Assembly (NCBI GenBank): GCA_024803745.1
Contig: JANJXV010000043.1
Location: 1,261,501-1,325,500 of the forward strand
From: Megascapheus bottae
Taxonomy: Eukaryota > Chordata > Mammalia > Rodentia > Geomyidae
Length of the DNA stretch: 64,000 nucleotides
Direction: 5' to 3'
The notes under the pieces are model-generated. The model was given only the letters and a program-made list of their open reading frames with translations. It had not been told where the DNA came from and did not search any database. The position numbers were made by a program, and so were the translations under genes. The first letter of the stretch is position 1; every line of letters starts with the position of its first letter. Below, piece after piece: positions 25,965 to 34,164 of this stretch.

Positions 25965-26335
25965 AAGGGTTCGTGTTAGGATTAGGCTTTCGGTGAGGGT
26001 TATGGTGTGAGTCAGGGTGAGGGTTAGGGTTAGGGTTAGGCTTACGGTGAAGTTGAGGGTTAGGCTTAGGGTGAGGATAAGGGTTAGGTTGAGCCTGATT
26101 TTGAGGGTTAGGTTGAGAGTTAGGGTGAAGGTGAACTTTAGGGTAAGGGTGAGGGTTAGGGTGAGGTTTAGGGTGAAGGTAAGGGTTAGTGTTAGGATTA
26201 GGCTTTCGGTGAGGGTTATGGTGTGAGTCAGGGTAAGGGTGAGGGTTAGGGTTAGGGTTAGGGAGTTGGTGAGGGTTAGGCTTAGGGTGAGGGTAAGGGT
26301 TGGGTTGAGCCTGAGTGTGAGGGTTAGGGTTAGAG
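25965..26335 (+). repeat. Tandem duplication of about 212 bp in satellite
   Basis: An unusual segment containing GGCTTTCGGTGAGGG followed by a GGTGTGAGTCAGGG stretch occurs at about 25985 and again at about 26198. Each copy is followed by a TTGAGCCTGA marker (near 26089 and 26307). The copies differ by a few substitutions and a small indel. Confidence 0.75.
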
Positions 26336-27410
26336 TTAGGGTGAGGGTGAGCGTGAGGGTTAGGGTTAGCGTTAGTGTTAGGGTTAGGGTGCGGTATGGG
26401 GTGAAGGTTAGGGTGAGGGTTAGGGTGAGGATTTAGGTTAACGTGACGTTAGGGTTAGGGTTAAGGTTAGGATTAGCGTGATGGTGAGGGTAGGGTTAGG
26501 GTTCGGGTTAGGGTTAGGGTGAGGTTGCGTGTTATGTTTAGGTTTAGGGTGAGGGTCTGGGTTAGGGTTAGAATTTGGGTTAGGGTGAGCCTTAGGGTAA
26601 TGGTTAGTGTTAGGGTGAGGGTTATGGTGAGGGTTAGGGTGAGGGTTACAGTGAGGGTTAGGGTTAGGGTAGAACCCTTTTGTTAGGGTTAGTGTTAGGG
26701 TTAAGGTTATCATTATCGTTACTGTTAGGTTTAGGGCTAAGTTTATGGTTAGGTTTAGGGCTTGCACTAGGGTTAGGGTTAGGATTAGGGTTAGGATTAG
26801 GGACACTTTTGGTCAATGTTAGGGTTTTGATTAGGAGTTAGGGGTTGTGTTTATGGTTAGGGTTAGAGTTAGGTTTTTGCTAAGGGTTAGGGTTTGGATT
26901 AAGGGTTAAGGTTACGTTTAGGGACCCTTACGGTTAGGGTTAGGATTACGGTTAGGGATAAGGTTATGTTTAGGTTTAGGGTTTGGTATAGGTTTCAGTT
27001 TGGCTTAGGGTGAGGGGTAGGGTTAGGTTTTGGGTGAGCGTTAGAATTTGGATTAGGTTGAGGTTTAGGGTGAGGTTTAGGGTTAGGGTTAGGGTTAGGA
27101 TGAGGGTGAGGAAGAGGGTGACGGTTAGGGTTAGGTTAAGGGTTAGGGTGAGGGTTATGTTTACAGTGAGTGTTAGGGTGAGCCTAAGGGTTAGGGTTAG
27201 GTTTAGACTTAGGGTTAAGGTTAGGGTGAGGGTTAGGGTGAGTGTTAGGGTTATGTTTAGGGTGAGGATTTGGGTTACAGTGAGGGTTAGGGTTTGGGTA
27301 GGGTTAGGGTGATGGTGAGGCTGACGGTTAGGGTTACGGTGAGGGTGAGGGTTAGGTTTAGGATTAGGGTGGGGGTTAAGCTTAGGGTTAGAGTTATGGT
27401 TAGGATTAGG

Positions 27411-28950
27411 GTAATGGACCCTTAGGTTTAGGGTTAGGTTTAGGGTTATGGTTAGTTTTAGCGTTAGGGTTAGGGATAGTGTCAGGTTTATGGTTAGGAT
27501 TAGGGCTAGGACAAGGTTAGGTTTAGAGTTAGAATTAGGATTTAGGTTAGGGTTATGTTGAGGTTTAGGGTGAGGGTTAGGTTTAGGGTTAGGATTGAGG
27601 TTAGGTTTAGGGTTAAGTTTAGGGTGAGGGTGAGGTTTAGGGTGAGGGTGAGGGTGAGGGTGAGGGTGGGGTGAGGGTGAGGGTGAGGGTGAAGGTTAGG
27701 GTTAGCTTTTGGGTTACGGTTAGCTTTAGGGTTAGGGTGAGGGTTGGGGTTAGGGTTAGGGTGAGGGTGAGGGTGAAGGTTAGGGTGAGCCTGGGGGTGA
27801 GGGTTTATTTGAGGGTTAGGGTGAGGGTAAAATTTTGGGTGAGGGTGAGGTTTAGGGTTAGGTTTAGGGTTTGGATTAATGTTAGGTTGAGGTTAACTCT
27901 TAGGGTTAGGGTTAGGGTGAGGTTTGGGGTTAGGATGAGGGTTAGGGTTACTGTTTGGGTTAGAGTTAGAGTTAGAGTTAGAGTTTGGGTTAGGGTTTGC
28001 GTTAGGGTTAGGGTTAGTGTTTGCGTGAGGGTTAGGGTTAGATTTAGGATGAGGTTCAGGTGAGCGTTAGGGTGATGGTTAGGGTGAGGGTGAGGGTTAG
28101 GTTTAGGGTTAGGCTTAGGGTTATGGAGAGGGTTAGGGTTAGGGTTAACGTTAGGGTTAGGGTTAGAGTTAGGATTAGGGTAATGGACCCTTAGGGTTAG
28201 GGTTAGGTATAGGGTTAAGGTTAGTTTTAGCGTTAGGGTTTGGGATAGTGTCAGGTTTATGGTTAGGATCATGGCTAGGACAAGGTTAGGTTTAGAGTTA
28301 GAATTAGGATTTGGGTTAGGGTTATGTTGAGGTTTACGTTGAGGGTAGGGTTAGGGTTGGGATTGAGGTTAGGTTTAGGGTTAAGTTTAGGGTGAGGGTG
28401 AAGTTTAGGGTGAGGGTGAGGGTGAGGGTGGGGTGAGGTGAGGGTTAGGGTGAGGGTGAAGGTTAGGGTGAGCTTTTGGCTTACGGTTAGTTTTAGGGTT
28501 AGGGTGAGGGTTGGGTTTAGGGTTAGGGTGAGGTTGAGTGTGAGGGTTAGAATTAGGGTTAGGGTTAGGGTTAGTTTTAGGGTTTGAATTAGGGGTAGGG
28601 TTCAGATTCGGGTTAGGGTGAGGGTGAGGGTGAGGATTAGGGTGAGCCTGAGTGTGAGGGTTAGTGTGAGGGTTAGGGTGAGAGTAAGGTTTGGGTGAGG
28701 GTGAGGTTTAGGGTTAGGTTTAGGGTTGGGTTTAAGGTTAGGTTGAGGCTACCGCTTAAGGTTAGGGTTAGGGTGAGGTTTGGGGTTAGGGTGAGGGTTA
28801 GGGTTAGGGTTTGGAGTAGAGTTAGAATTAGAGTTTGGGTTAGGGTTTGCGTTAGGGTTAGGGTTAGGGTTTGCGTGAGGGTTAGGGTTAGGTTTAGGGT
28901 GAGGTTGAGGTGAGCGTTAGGGTGATGGTTAGGGCTAGGTTTAGGTTTAG
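27411..28950 (+). repeat. Tandem duplication of about 0.77 kb in satellite
   Basis: Two consecutive copies start at GGGTAATGGACCCTTAGG (about 27411 and 28180). They share a long series of rare variants: a GATAGTGTCAGG segment, a GGCTAGGACAAGG segment, a GTTATGTTGAGG segment and a GTTTGCGTTAGGG tract near each end. The second copy is slightly longer towards its end. Confidence 0.8.
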
Positions 28951-29426
28951 GGTTAAGGTGAGGGTTAGGACTCGGGTTAGGGTTAGGTTCTGGGTGAGGG
29001 TTAGGGTTACTGTTAGGATTAGGTTTATGGTTAGGTTTAGGGCTAGGATTGGGTTTAAAGTTAGGATTAGGTTAGGGTTAGGATAAGCGTTCAGGTTAGG
29101 GTTCAGGTTAGGGTGAGGGTTAGTGTTAGTGTTAGGGATAGGGTTAGGTTATGGTTAGGGTTAGGGTTAGGTTTATGTATAGGGTTAGGGTTAGGACTAG
29201 AGTTAGGGTTAGGGTAGGTTTAGTGTTAGGGTTGGGGTTAGGGTGAGGGTGAAGTTTAGGTTTAGGGCTAGGGTTAGGGTTACAGTGAGGGTTAGGGTTA
29301 TGGTTAGGGTTTGGGTCAGGGTGTGGGTGATGGTTAGGGTTAGGGGTTTGTTTAGGGTTAGGTTTAGGGTTAAGGTGAGGGTTAGGACTCGGGTTAGGGT
29401 TAGGTTCTGGGTGAGGGTTAGGGTTA
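28941..29426 (+). repeat. Identical 69-bp direct repeats 417 bp apart
   Basis: Bases 28941-29009 and 29358-29426 are identical over 69 positions, including the rare variants GGACTCGGG and GGTTCTGGG. In this heavily mutated satellite an identity of that length points to recent duplication or gene conversion. The sequence between the copies is ordinary satellite. Confidence 0.85.
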
Positions 29427-29502
29427 GAGTGAGGGTGAGGTTGAGGGTGAGGGTGAGGTTTAGGGTCAGGGTTAGGGACACTTAGAGTTTGATTTAGGGG
29501 TA

Positions 29503-29508
29503 GGTTTA
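29503..29508. repeat. Target-site duplication of E1 (left)
   Basis: GGTTTA lies directly outside the left LTR and the same six bases follow the right LTR at 36424-36429. A 6-bp duplication is usual for class II (betaretrovirus-like) integration. Confidence 0.85.
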
Positions 29509-29677
29509 TGCCGGGGCCAACCGGCAGCAAACCAGGGTTTGCAGATTGGGATTCCTGAAATAGGGGGCAAGGACTAGGAAAAAATAGAAGAGAGACAAAC
29601 AGATGGGGTTCAGGAGGGCTACAGCCCAAATCAGGAGCCACAGCTTAAGAAGCCTGTAGCCCAAGACCGTAGCCCAG

Positions 29678-29683
29678 TTTATT
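29678..29683 (-). terminator. Polyadenylation signal AATAAA in E1 3' LTR
   Basis: The minus strand reads GAAATAAACTGG here. It lies downstream of the TATA-like box within the same LTR, as expected for the R/U5 side of a retroviral LTR. Confidence 0.6.
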
Positions 29684-29752
29684 TCCAGTTCTCAATCTTA
29701 AATACACTTCTTTAAACTAGGGAACTGCCAGGGGCTACATTCGTACAAACAG

Positions 29753-29814
29753 TATCAAGTCTGAAATAGGTTGAATGAGAAGCTATCAAGTCCCAAACAG
29801 GTTAAATGAGAAGC
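29753..29814 (-). repeat. Two 31-bp tandem units in E1 3' LTR
   Basis: Units at 29753-29783 and 29784-29814 both run from TATCAAGTC to GAGAAGC and differ at a few positions. The same pair is in the other LTR (36246-36307). Repeats in this U3 position often act as enhancers; the function here is inference. Confidence 0.75.
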
Positions 29815-29930
29815 TATTGACACAGCCCAAAATCATGATAAGAGCTTACTTCCTTGTGTACTCAATTGTGCAGGTCCAAGGTCACTGACCCCACAGTCAC
29901 GGTCACTGACCCCACATTCAGTCCCCAACA

Positions 29931-29943
29931 TCTCCCCCATCTT
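29931..29943 (-). other. Polypurine tract of E1
   Basis: On the minus strand the purine run AAGATGGGGGAGA ends exactly at the LTR start TGTTG. This is the expected primer site for second-strand synthesis in retroviruses. Confidence 0.85.
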
Positions 29944-29944
29944 T

Positions 29945-32085
29945 ATTTTAAAAGAAACACAAGTGCAATTTTTTACTCTTTTCTATACCCCTAATTTATC
30001 CTGTCACATTTTCCAAAAATGACTTTGGTCCCTTGGTCTAACGGGGATTGATGGGCGGAGATTCAACTTCTGTGACTTCTTCAAGCTGACTCAGGGGTGT
30101 TGTCTCTGTGCTTGACCAGGGACCTTAAGAAGCCTAGCCTGTTTTATCAAGGGGTTGCAAGGATTAGATATTAGGAACAATAATTTACTCCAAACTAGAG
30201 ATCATATTTGACATTTAACAACTGCACAAACCATCTTTGGCTACAATAGTGTAGCTTACATAGCACCCATTTGCAAAGGCTTTTTCTTGATTGTCTGGGG
30301 AACTAAATTTCTGCAACCTTAACAATGCTTCAGTTGTCAGATCTAAACAGATTAATAGAGACACAAGCCTCAGATCCACAAACTTTTCCTGAATTTGTGG
30401 CTGGTGTCAAAAATAAAAAATAAAAATTTCGCTCAATTAGGACTTTAAACGACCCACTATCACAGAAGATTGACAAGTTCCTGCCCAGTTATGAAAGGCA
30501 CGGGCATTAGTAAGGCATGCTTACAAACTATTCTATGACCTCCCGGCTCTGATTAATATTGAATGGCCAAGCACGAGTGACTCTAGGATCTGACACCACC
30601 TCTGCCATCCACGCAGAGGCTTTCTGCATCTGGATACTTCATTGTCCCAGTAGTGTCTCTCCACACAGGGATAAACATCCCATGGGCAATTCACTTGCTT
30701 GGTTGCTGGCCTTGAACTCAGGGTCTGGGTACTGTCCCTCAGCTCTCCAGCTCAAGGCTAGCACTCTGCCACTTTGAGCTCCAAAGCAACTCTGCCTCAA
30801 TTAGCACTCTGCTGCCAGATTAGACACCACAGTCTCACAGGGACTTTGCTTTGCCCGGGGTTGGCTCAGAACTGCAGTTTTCAGATCAGTGAGTCCTACA
30901 AAAGGCCACGTTACTCCAATTAAAGCAACAAGGTGGTCAACACAGAAATAGTCTCTAAGTATGAGCTTACCTAGAACCTGGTAAAAGCCAAAGTTACATC
31001 TGAATAAGGATTGCTGTTCTTCTCCATGGGCAGCTGGAAGTTACTTTGGTACTCCTGATTTTCCTTTTTTCTCTTTCTTAAAACATTTAAGACGACTTCA
31101 CTTTCAAATATTATTCAGAAACCCATTTCTAATGTTCTTGAAAACGTTTACACTTTTTAACTTAAACACTTAACATTTTAGTCTTCATTTGCATTTGAAA
31201 AACCTTTAAGGGCTCAAGGCACTCCCTTTTCTCCAGGTCTCCTTGGGCTCAAGGAACGCCCTTTGCCTTCAGGCCTCCTTTTAGAAGAGGCATTTTTTTG
31301 GGGGGAGTTCAGATTACTGTCTAAAACTCCAACAACAGTTTAAACTCAAATAACAGTTTTTCCCTAATGCAAGAACTAGACATCAGTGCACCAAAAGTCT
31401 AAGTCTGGACTTAGTTTCCTTCCTTTTTTTAAAATATACCCAATTGCATGGAGATAAACCTTTAAACATTCCTTTAAAATACTAATCACATTATCCACAT
31501 TTTATCATCATATTTCTAGTATCAGTTTGCAAGAAAAGACAGACAGGCAAAGTTTCTGACGTTAATGAACAATTTTACATTTAAATCTAATACATGTTTC
31601 CAAACTTTAACTTAAAGTAATAAATCCCAAATTCCCTAACACCTCTGTGCTAAACAGGATACAATGTTTACAATGTAAACAGCTGTATGCCTTGCAATAA
31701 AATGCAGATTTCAGGATCTAGAAAAATATTTACCAGTTTTTCTTTAAGACAACACAATAATTCTTTGAGACATTGTAAAACATTCAAACCTAATATTTTT
31801 CTTGAAGTTTTAAGCTTAGATTTACCCAATTGTCTTTGTGTTTAAGTATAAATTTATCCATTGTTTTATACAGCATGCTGACAATTTAACCTTGAACATG
31901 TTCACTCACTCATTCACACACATTCATACTCAAAGATCATAAAGCGTGCAAAATTAATATCGGCCGTTCAATTTCCGGAAGTTTGTGTCAAGAGAGTTTT
32001 GCCAATTTTACTCTCACAGGTGAGAACCAGGTTCAAAACAAAACTTTTTTCAAGGCAACTTAGCTGGAATTTATTTTTCCAGGGC
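29945..32085 (-). other. Shared non-coding cassette in E1 (env position)
   Basis: Read on the minus strand, this stretch aligns by eye, with indels, to 59175-61810 of E2 on the plus strand. Shared markers include a TTGAACCTGGTTCTCACCTG segment near its start, a GTCAGCATGCTGTATAAAAC segment, an AAAAGGAGGCCTGAAGGCAA segment and a GGCCATTCAA segment. No long open frame or recognisable retroviral motif is present. It sits between the integrase tail and the polypurine tract, where env should be. Similarity ends about 15-25 bp before the polypurine tract. Its origin is unknown; part of it contains a SINE-like module. Confidence 0.85.
30701..30769 (-). repeat. Single SINE-like 70-bp module in E1 cassette
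   Basis: On the minus strand the module starts GCAGAGTGCTAGCCTTGAGC and continues to a CCTGAGTTCAAGGCC segment. This resembles, from memory, part of an ID-related SINE of geomyoid rodents. E2 carries three tandem copies of the same module. The family name needs a repeat-library search. Confidence 0.5.
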
Positions 32086-32823
32086 TTGTTACAACTGCAG
32101 ACATGGGGGAGCGGCCATGCTAGGCCCCCAAATGTTCAAAAAAATAACAAGGATGTGTGCTTGAGTACGCACAGAAAAACCATACGGATCCATACTTAGA
32201 AATGGTACCAATTTTAAAGACAAAACTGGACAAGGAAAAATATGTAACACAAACAAGACAGAGAAATGGAGACTTTTAAATAATCAGACATTGACATATA
32301 ACAAGAAAATTGGACTCAATCAGATACACTTAACACAAAAAAACATGAGCTCAAATGAATGTTTTCACCAAACAGTTATTTTTAGATTTAGACATGTCTT
32401 GCTGGTGGGACTCTCAGGTATGCCGTGTTATTGACAAGAAACTCAGAAGGGGAGGGGGGGTCAAGGCGTCCCTTGACCACCCAGGCCTCTGTTTTAGGCC
32501 CACAGTGCACCTTTTCAAACAAACAAACAAAAATAAAATAAAATAAAATAAAATAAAATAAAATAAAACGCAGACATACAGGGGGGTCGGCCGACTTCTA
32601 CTTACCTCTGGAGGCCTTTGCTTTTCACCTGGGCATCTTTTACAAAAAAGGTTATTAAGAAGAGGGATGGTAAAGACAAAATAATGTCACATATTAAATT
32701 GTGTAGAGTCAATGAATATGTTAAAAGGTCCCTACATAATAGTAAAAGGAGGAGAAACACAGCTCATATGAATGTGTGGAACAACTGGATCAGTAGCAGT
32801 CCCAATTGACATGCACAAATAAC
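32086..32823 (-). other. Unassigned E1 segment between integrase tail and cassette
   Basis: About 0.74 kb with no frame that I recognise. It holds an AT-rich microsatellite, a GAG|GTAAGT splice-donor-like site on the minus strand (about 32602-32610), and the 15-base string AACATTTGGGGGCCT (minus strand, about 32122-32136), which also spans the LTR/primer-site junction of E2. It may be decayed start-of-env sequence; I cannot show that. Confidence 0.4.
32516..32568. repeat. AAACA/AAAAT pentanucleotide microsatellite
   Basis: About three AAAC-type units run into a pure AAAAT array of about eight units on the + strand. On the minus (E1 sense) strand it reads as TTTTA repeats, like an aged poly-A tail of a retroposed sequence in antisense; no attached SINE or LINE was recognised. 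Confidence 0.85.
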
Positions 32824-33246
32824 TCAGGTCCTTCCCACGTCGCAGGATGCACCACTGGAGGGTTGTGGGTGTAGGCCCAGTGAGTCTCTGCTTGGATGGC
32901 CACTGTCACTCTCCACAATCCGAACGCAGCATTCAGGCAGCCAGCGGGCATCATTTTCTCCTTGTGAAAAAACACATACATGCCCTCGACCCCAGGTTAG
33001 AACAGGATCGGGTCCATGCCAAGCACCAGTTACGGGATCCTTCCACTTTACTAAGGCAAAAGCACGCTGCTCTCTTTTTTCCCAGAATCGCTGAGCAGCA
33101 GATAAATTATTTGAATCCAAATTCTAAAAATTTAAAACAAATAAAGCATGATTAAGTATATTCACAGGGGTAGCGGGATACGACTCTCCTTTCTGTATTT
33201 TAGCAATTTGATGTTTTAATAATCCATTAGCTCTCTCCACGATACC
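32824..33246 (-). pseudogene. pol: Integrase C-terminal remnant of E1 pol
   Basis: The minus-strand frame begins at GIVERANGLLKHQI, which contains the third acidic residue (E) of the DDE catalytic triad. It runs through DSNNLSAAQRFWEK and the C-terminal domain with VKWKDPVTGAWHGPDPVL and RWLPE. These are characteristic of betaretroviral/IAP-like integrase. A TAG at 33124-33126 interrupts the frame. Reverse transcriptase, RNase H, the zinc-binding N-terminus and the first two catalytic residues are absent: the sequence jumps straight from the protease G-patch to this point. Not functional. Confidence 0.88.
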
Positions 33247-34164
33247 CTAATCTTTGTCTCTGTGAGTGAGGCTGGGGTTGGAGAGGCTCTGGCTCCCCCT
33301 GTGCTGCTTGGCCTAGTCCCCTAAAGGGGAGGAGGCCTTGATCAAGTAACTGCTTAGTGACCGCAGCACTAGGACTAAACATATACACTCCCATTTTTTC
33401 CATGATATCACGACCCCATAAATTAATTGGCAGATGATCCAGGACAAATGGCTGAAAATGACCAGAGTGCCCTTCCTCATTTCTCCAAGTAAGAATCGCA
33501 CTGCTCTGCTGTGGGTCAGTTGCATACCCCATCCCCTGTAGGGAAGTCATAGAGGTTGTCAGGGGCCATTGGGCTGGCCAATGTTTTTTAGATATCACAG
33601 ACACATCTGCTCCAGTGTCTAATATTCCTTTAAAGGGCTTTTCTTGTATAAATATAGTCATCTCAGACCTCTCCTGTTTTATGCTTTGTACCCAATAGAT
33701 ATCAGAAGATCTAAATCCTCTCTGTCCACATGGGGAATTAGCAGTCTCCCCAGGAGGTAAAGGCACAAGTATTAGTTGTGCTAATTTTTGACCGGCTGGG
33801 ATCCATACCACGTGTTTCGGGGCAGAGGCCATAACTTTGATTTCTCCAGTAAAATCCTGGTCAATTTTGCCAGGTGTAATCTGACACCTTTAAGGGCTGA
33901 GCTACTTCACCCTAACAGCAATCCAGCCACTCCCGGGGGAAGGGGGCCGAAGACCCCAGTGGGGAGAGCTTGTGTCCCCATCTCTGGGGTCAATACTGAG
34001 CAGGTGGAGGAACAGAAGTCCAATCCTGCACTGCCTGGGGTGGCACGGAGGAGGCTGGAGACTGATCTTGGGCGTTTGTTAGAAGATGCACTTGTGGCTG
34101 AGAAGAGGGAGGGACTGCCCCATGGTTTTGCGGGGCCAGTGGCTGGCCCCTTCTCCAGTTTCCC
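33227..34164 (-). pseudogene. pro: Broken dUTPase-protease (pro) of E1
   Basis: This is the second retroviral frame, reached from gag by a -1 shift. The first part (to about 33907) carries dUTPase sequence with the motif GSAGLDFCSS and ends PPGVAGLLLG before a TGA at about 33904-33906. A further frame change near 33866 separates it from the next dUTPase part, GKIDQDFTGEIKV, which continues in frame into the ORF from 33832 (IPAGQKLAQLILVPL). The aspartic protease follows, with active site LDTGADVSVI (residues 71-80 of the 201-residue ORF) and a C-terminal LWGRDIM segment. A G-patch-like tail (LLPFRGLGQ to QRLGY) is cut off at the pol deletion. The protease core looks intact, but the two lesions upstream would stop its expression. 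Confidence 0.88.

Larger units (their letters stand above)
1..29508 (+). repeat. Degenerate TTAGGG satellite, block 1
   Basis: The whole stretch is built of 6-bp units close to TTAGGG, always G-rich on this strand. Frequent variants are GTGAGG, TTTAGG, TTAGTG, TTAAGG, TTATGG and GTTACGG. Perfect runs are short, usually two to five units, so this is an old interstitial or heterochromatic satellite and not an active telomere end. No C-rich (inverted) segment is seen. Non-canonical landmark sequences recur at kilobase spacing and show higher-order organisation. Diverged TTAGGG satellites are established in guinea pig and kangaroo rat; assignment to that group is inference. No gene, tRNA or other non-repeat sequence is visible inside the block. 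Confidence 0.95.
29509..29930 (-). repeat. E1 3' LTR (422 bp)
   Basis: The LTR starts TGCCGGGGCC and ends CCCCAACA on the + strand, giving TG...CA ends in both directions. It matches 36002-36423 at all but four positions and lies next to a polypurine tract. It carries the AATAAA signal (minus strand, 29678-29683) that would end the transcript. Confidence 0.95.

Noticed and set aside
1..29508. Many open frames of 60-470 codons rich in Arg-Val, Leu-Thr, Leu-Gly or Asn-Pro
   Set aside because: A 6-bp repeat keeps a stop-free frame by chance: GTTAGG reads Val-Arg and GGGTTA reads Gly-Leu, and the complement gives Leu-Thr or Asn-Pro. There are no conserved domains or starts, and frames appear on both strands.
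30559..30777. 72-codon plus-strand frame, with an 81-codon relative at 60931-61176 (minus)
   Set aside because: Both begin MNGQA because the cassette is shared, but they are antisense to both elements, run through the SINE-like module and drift in frame. Similarity reflects DNA homology, not a protein.
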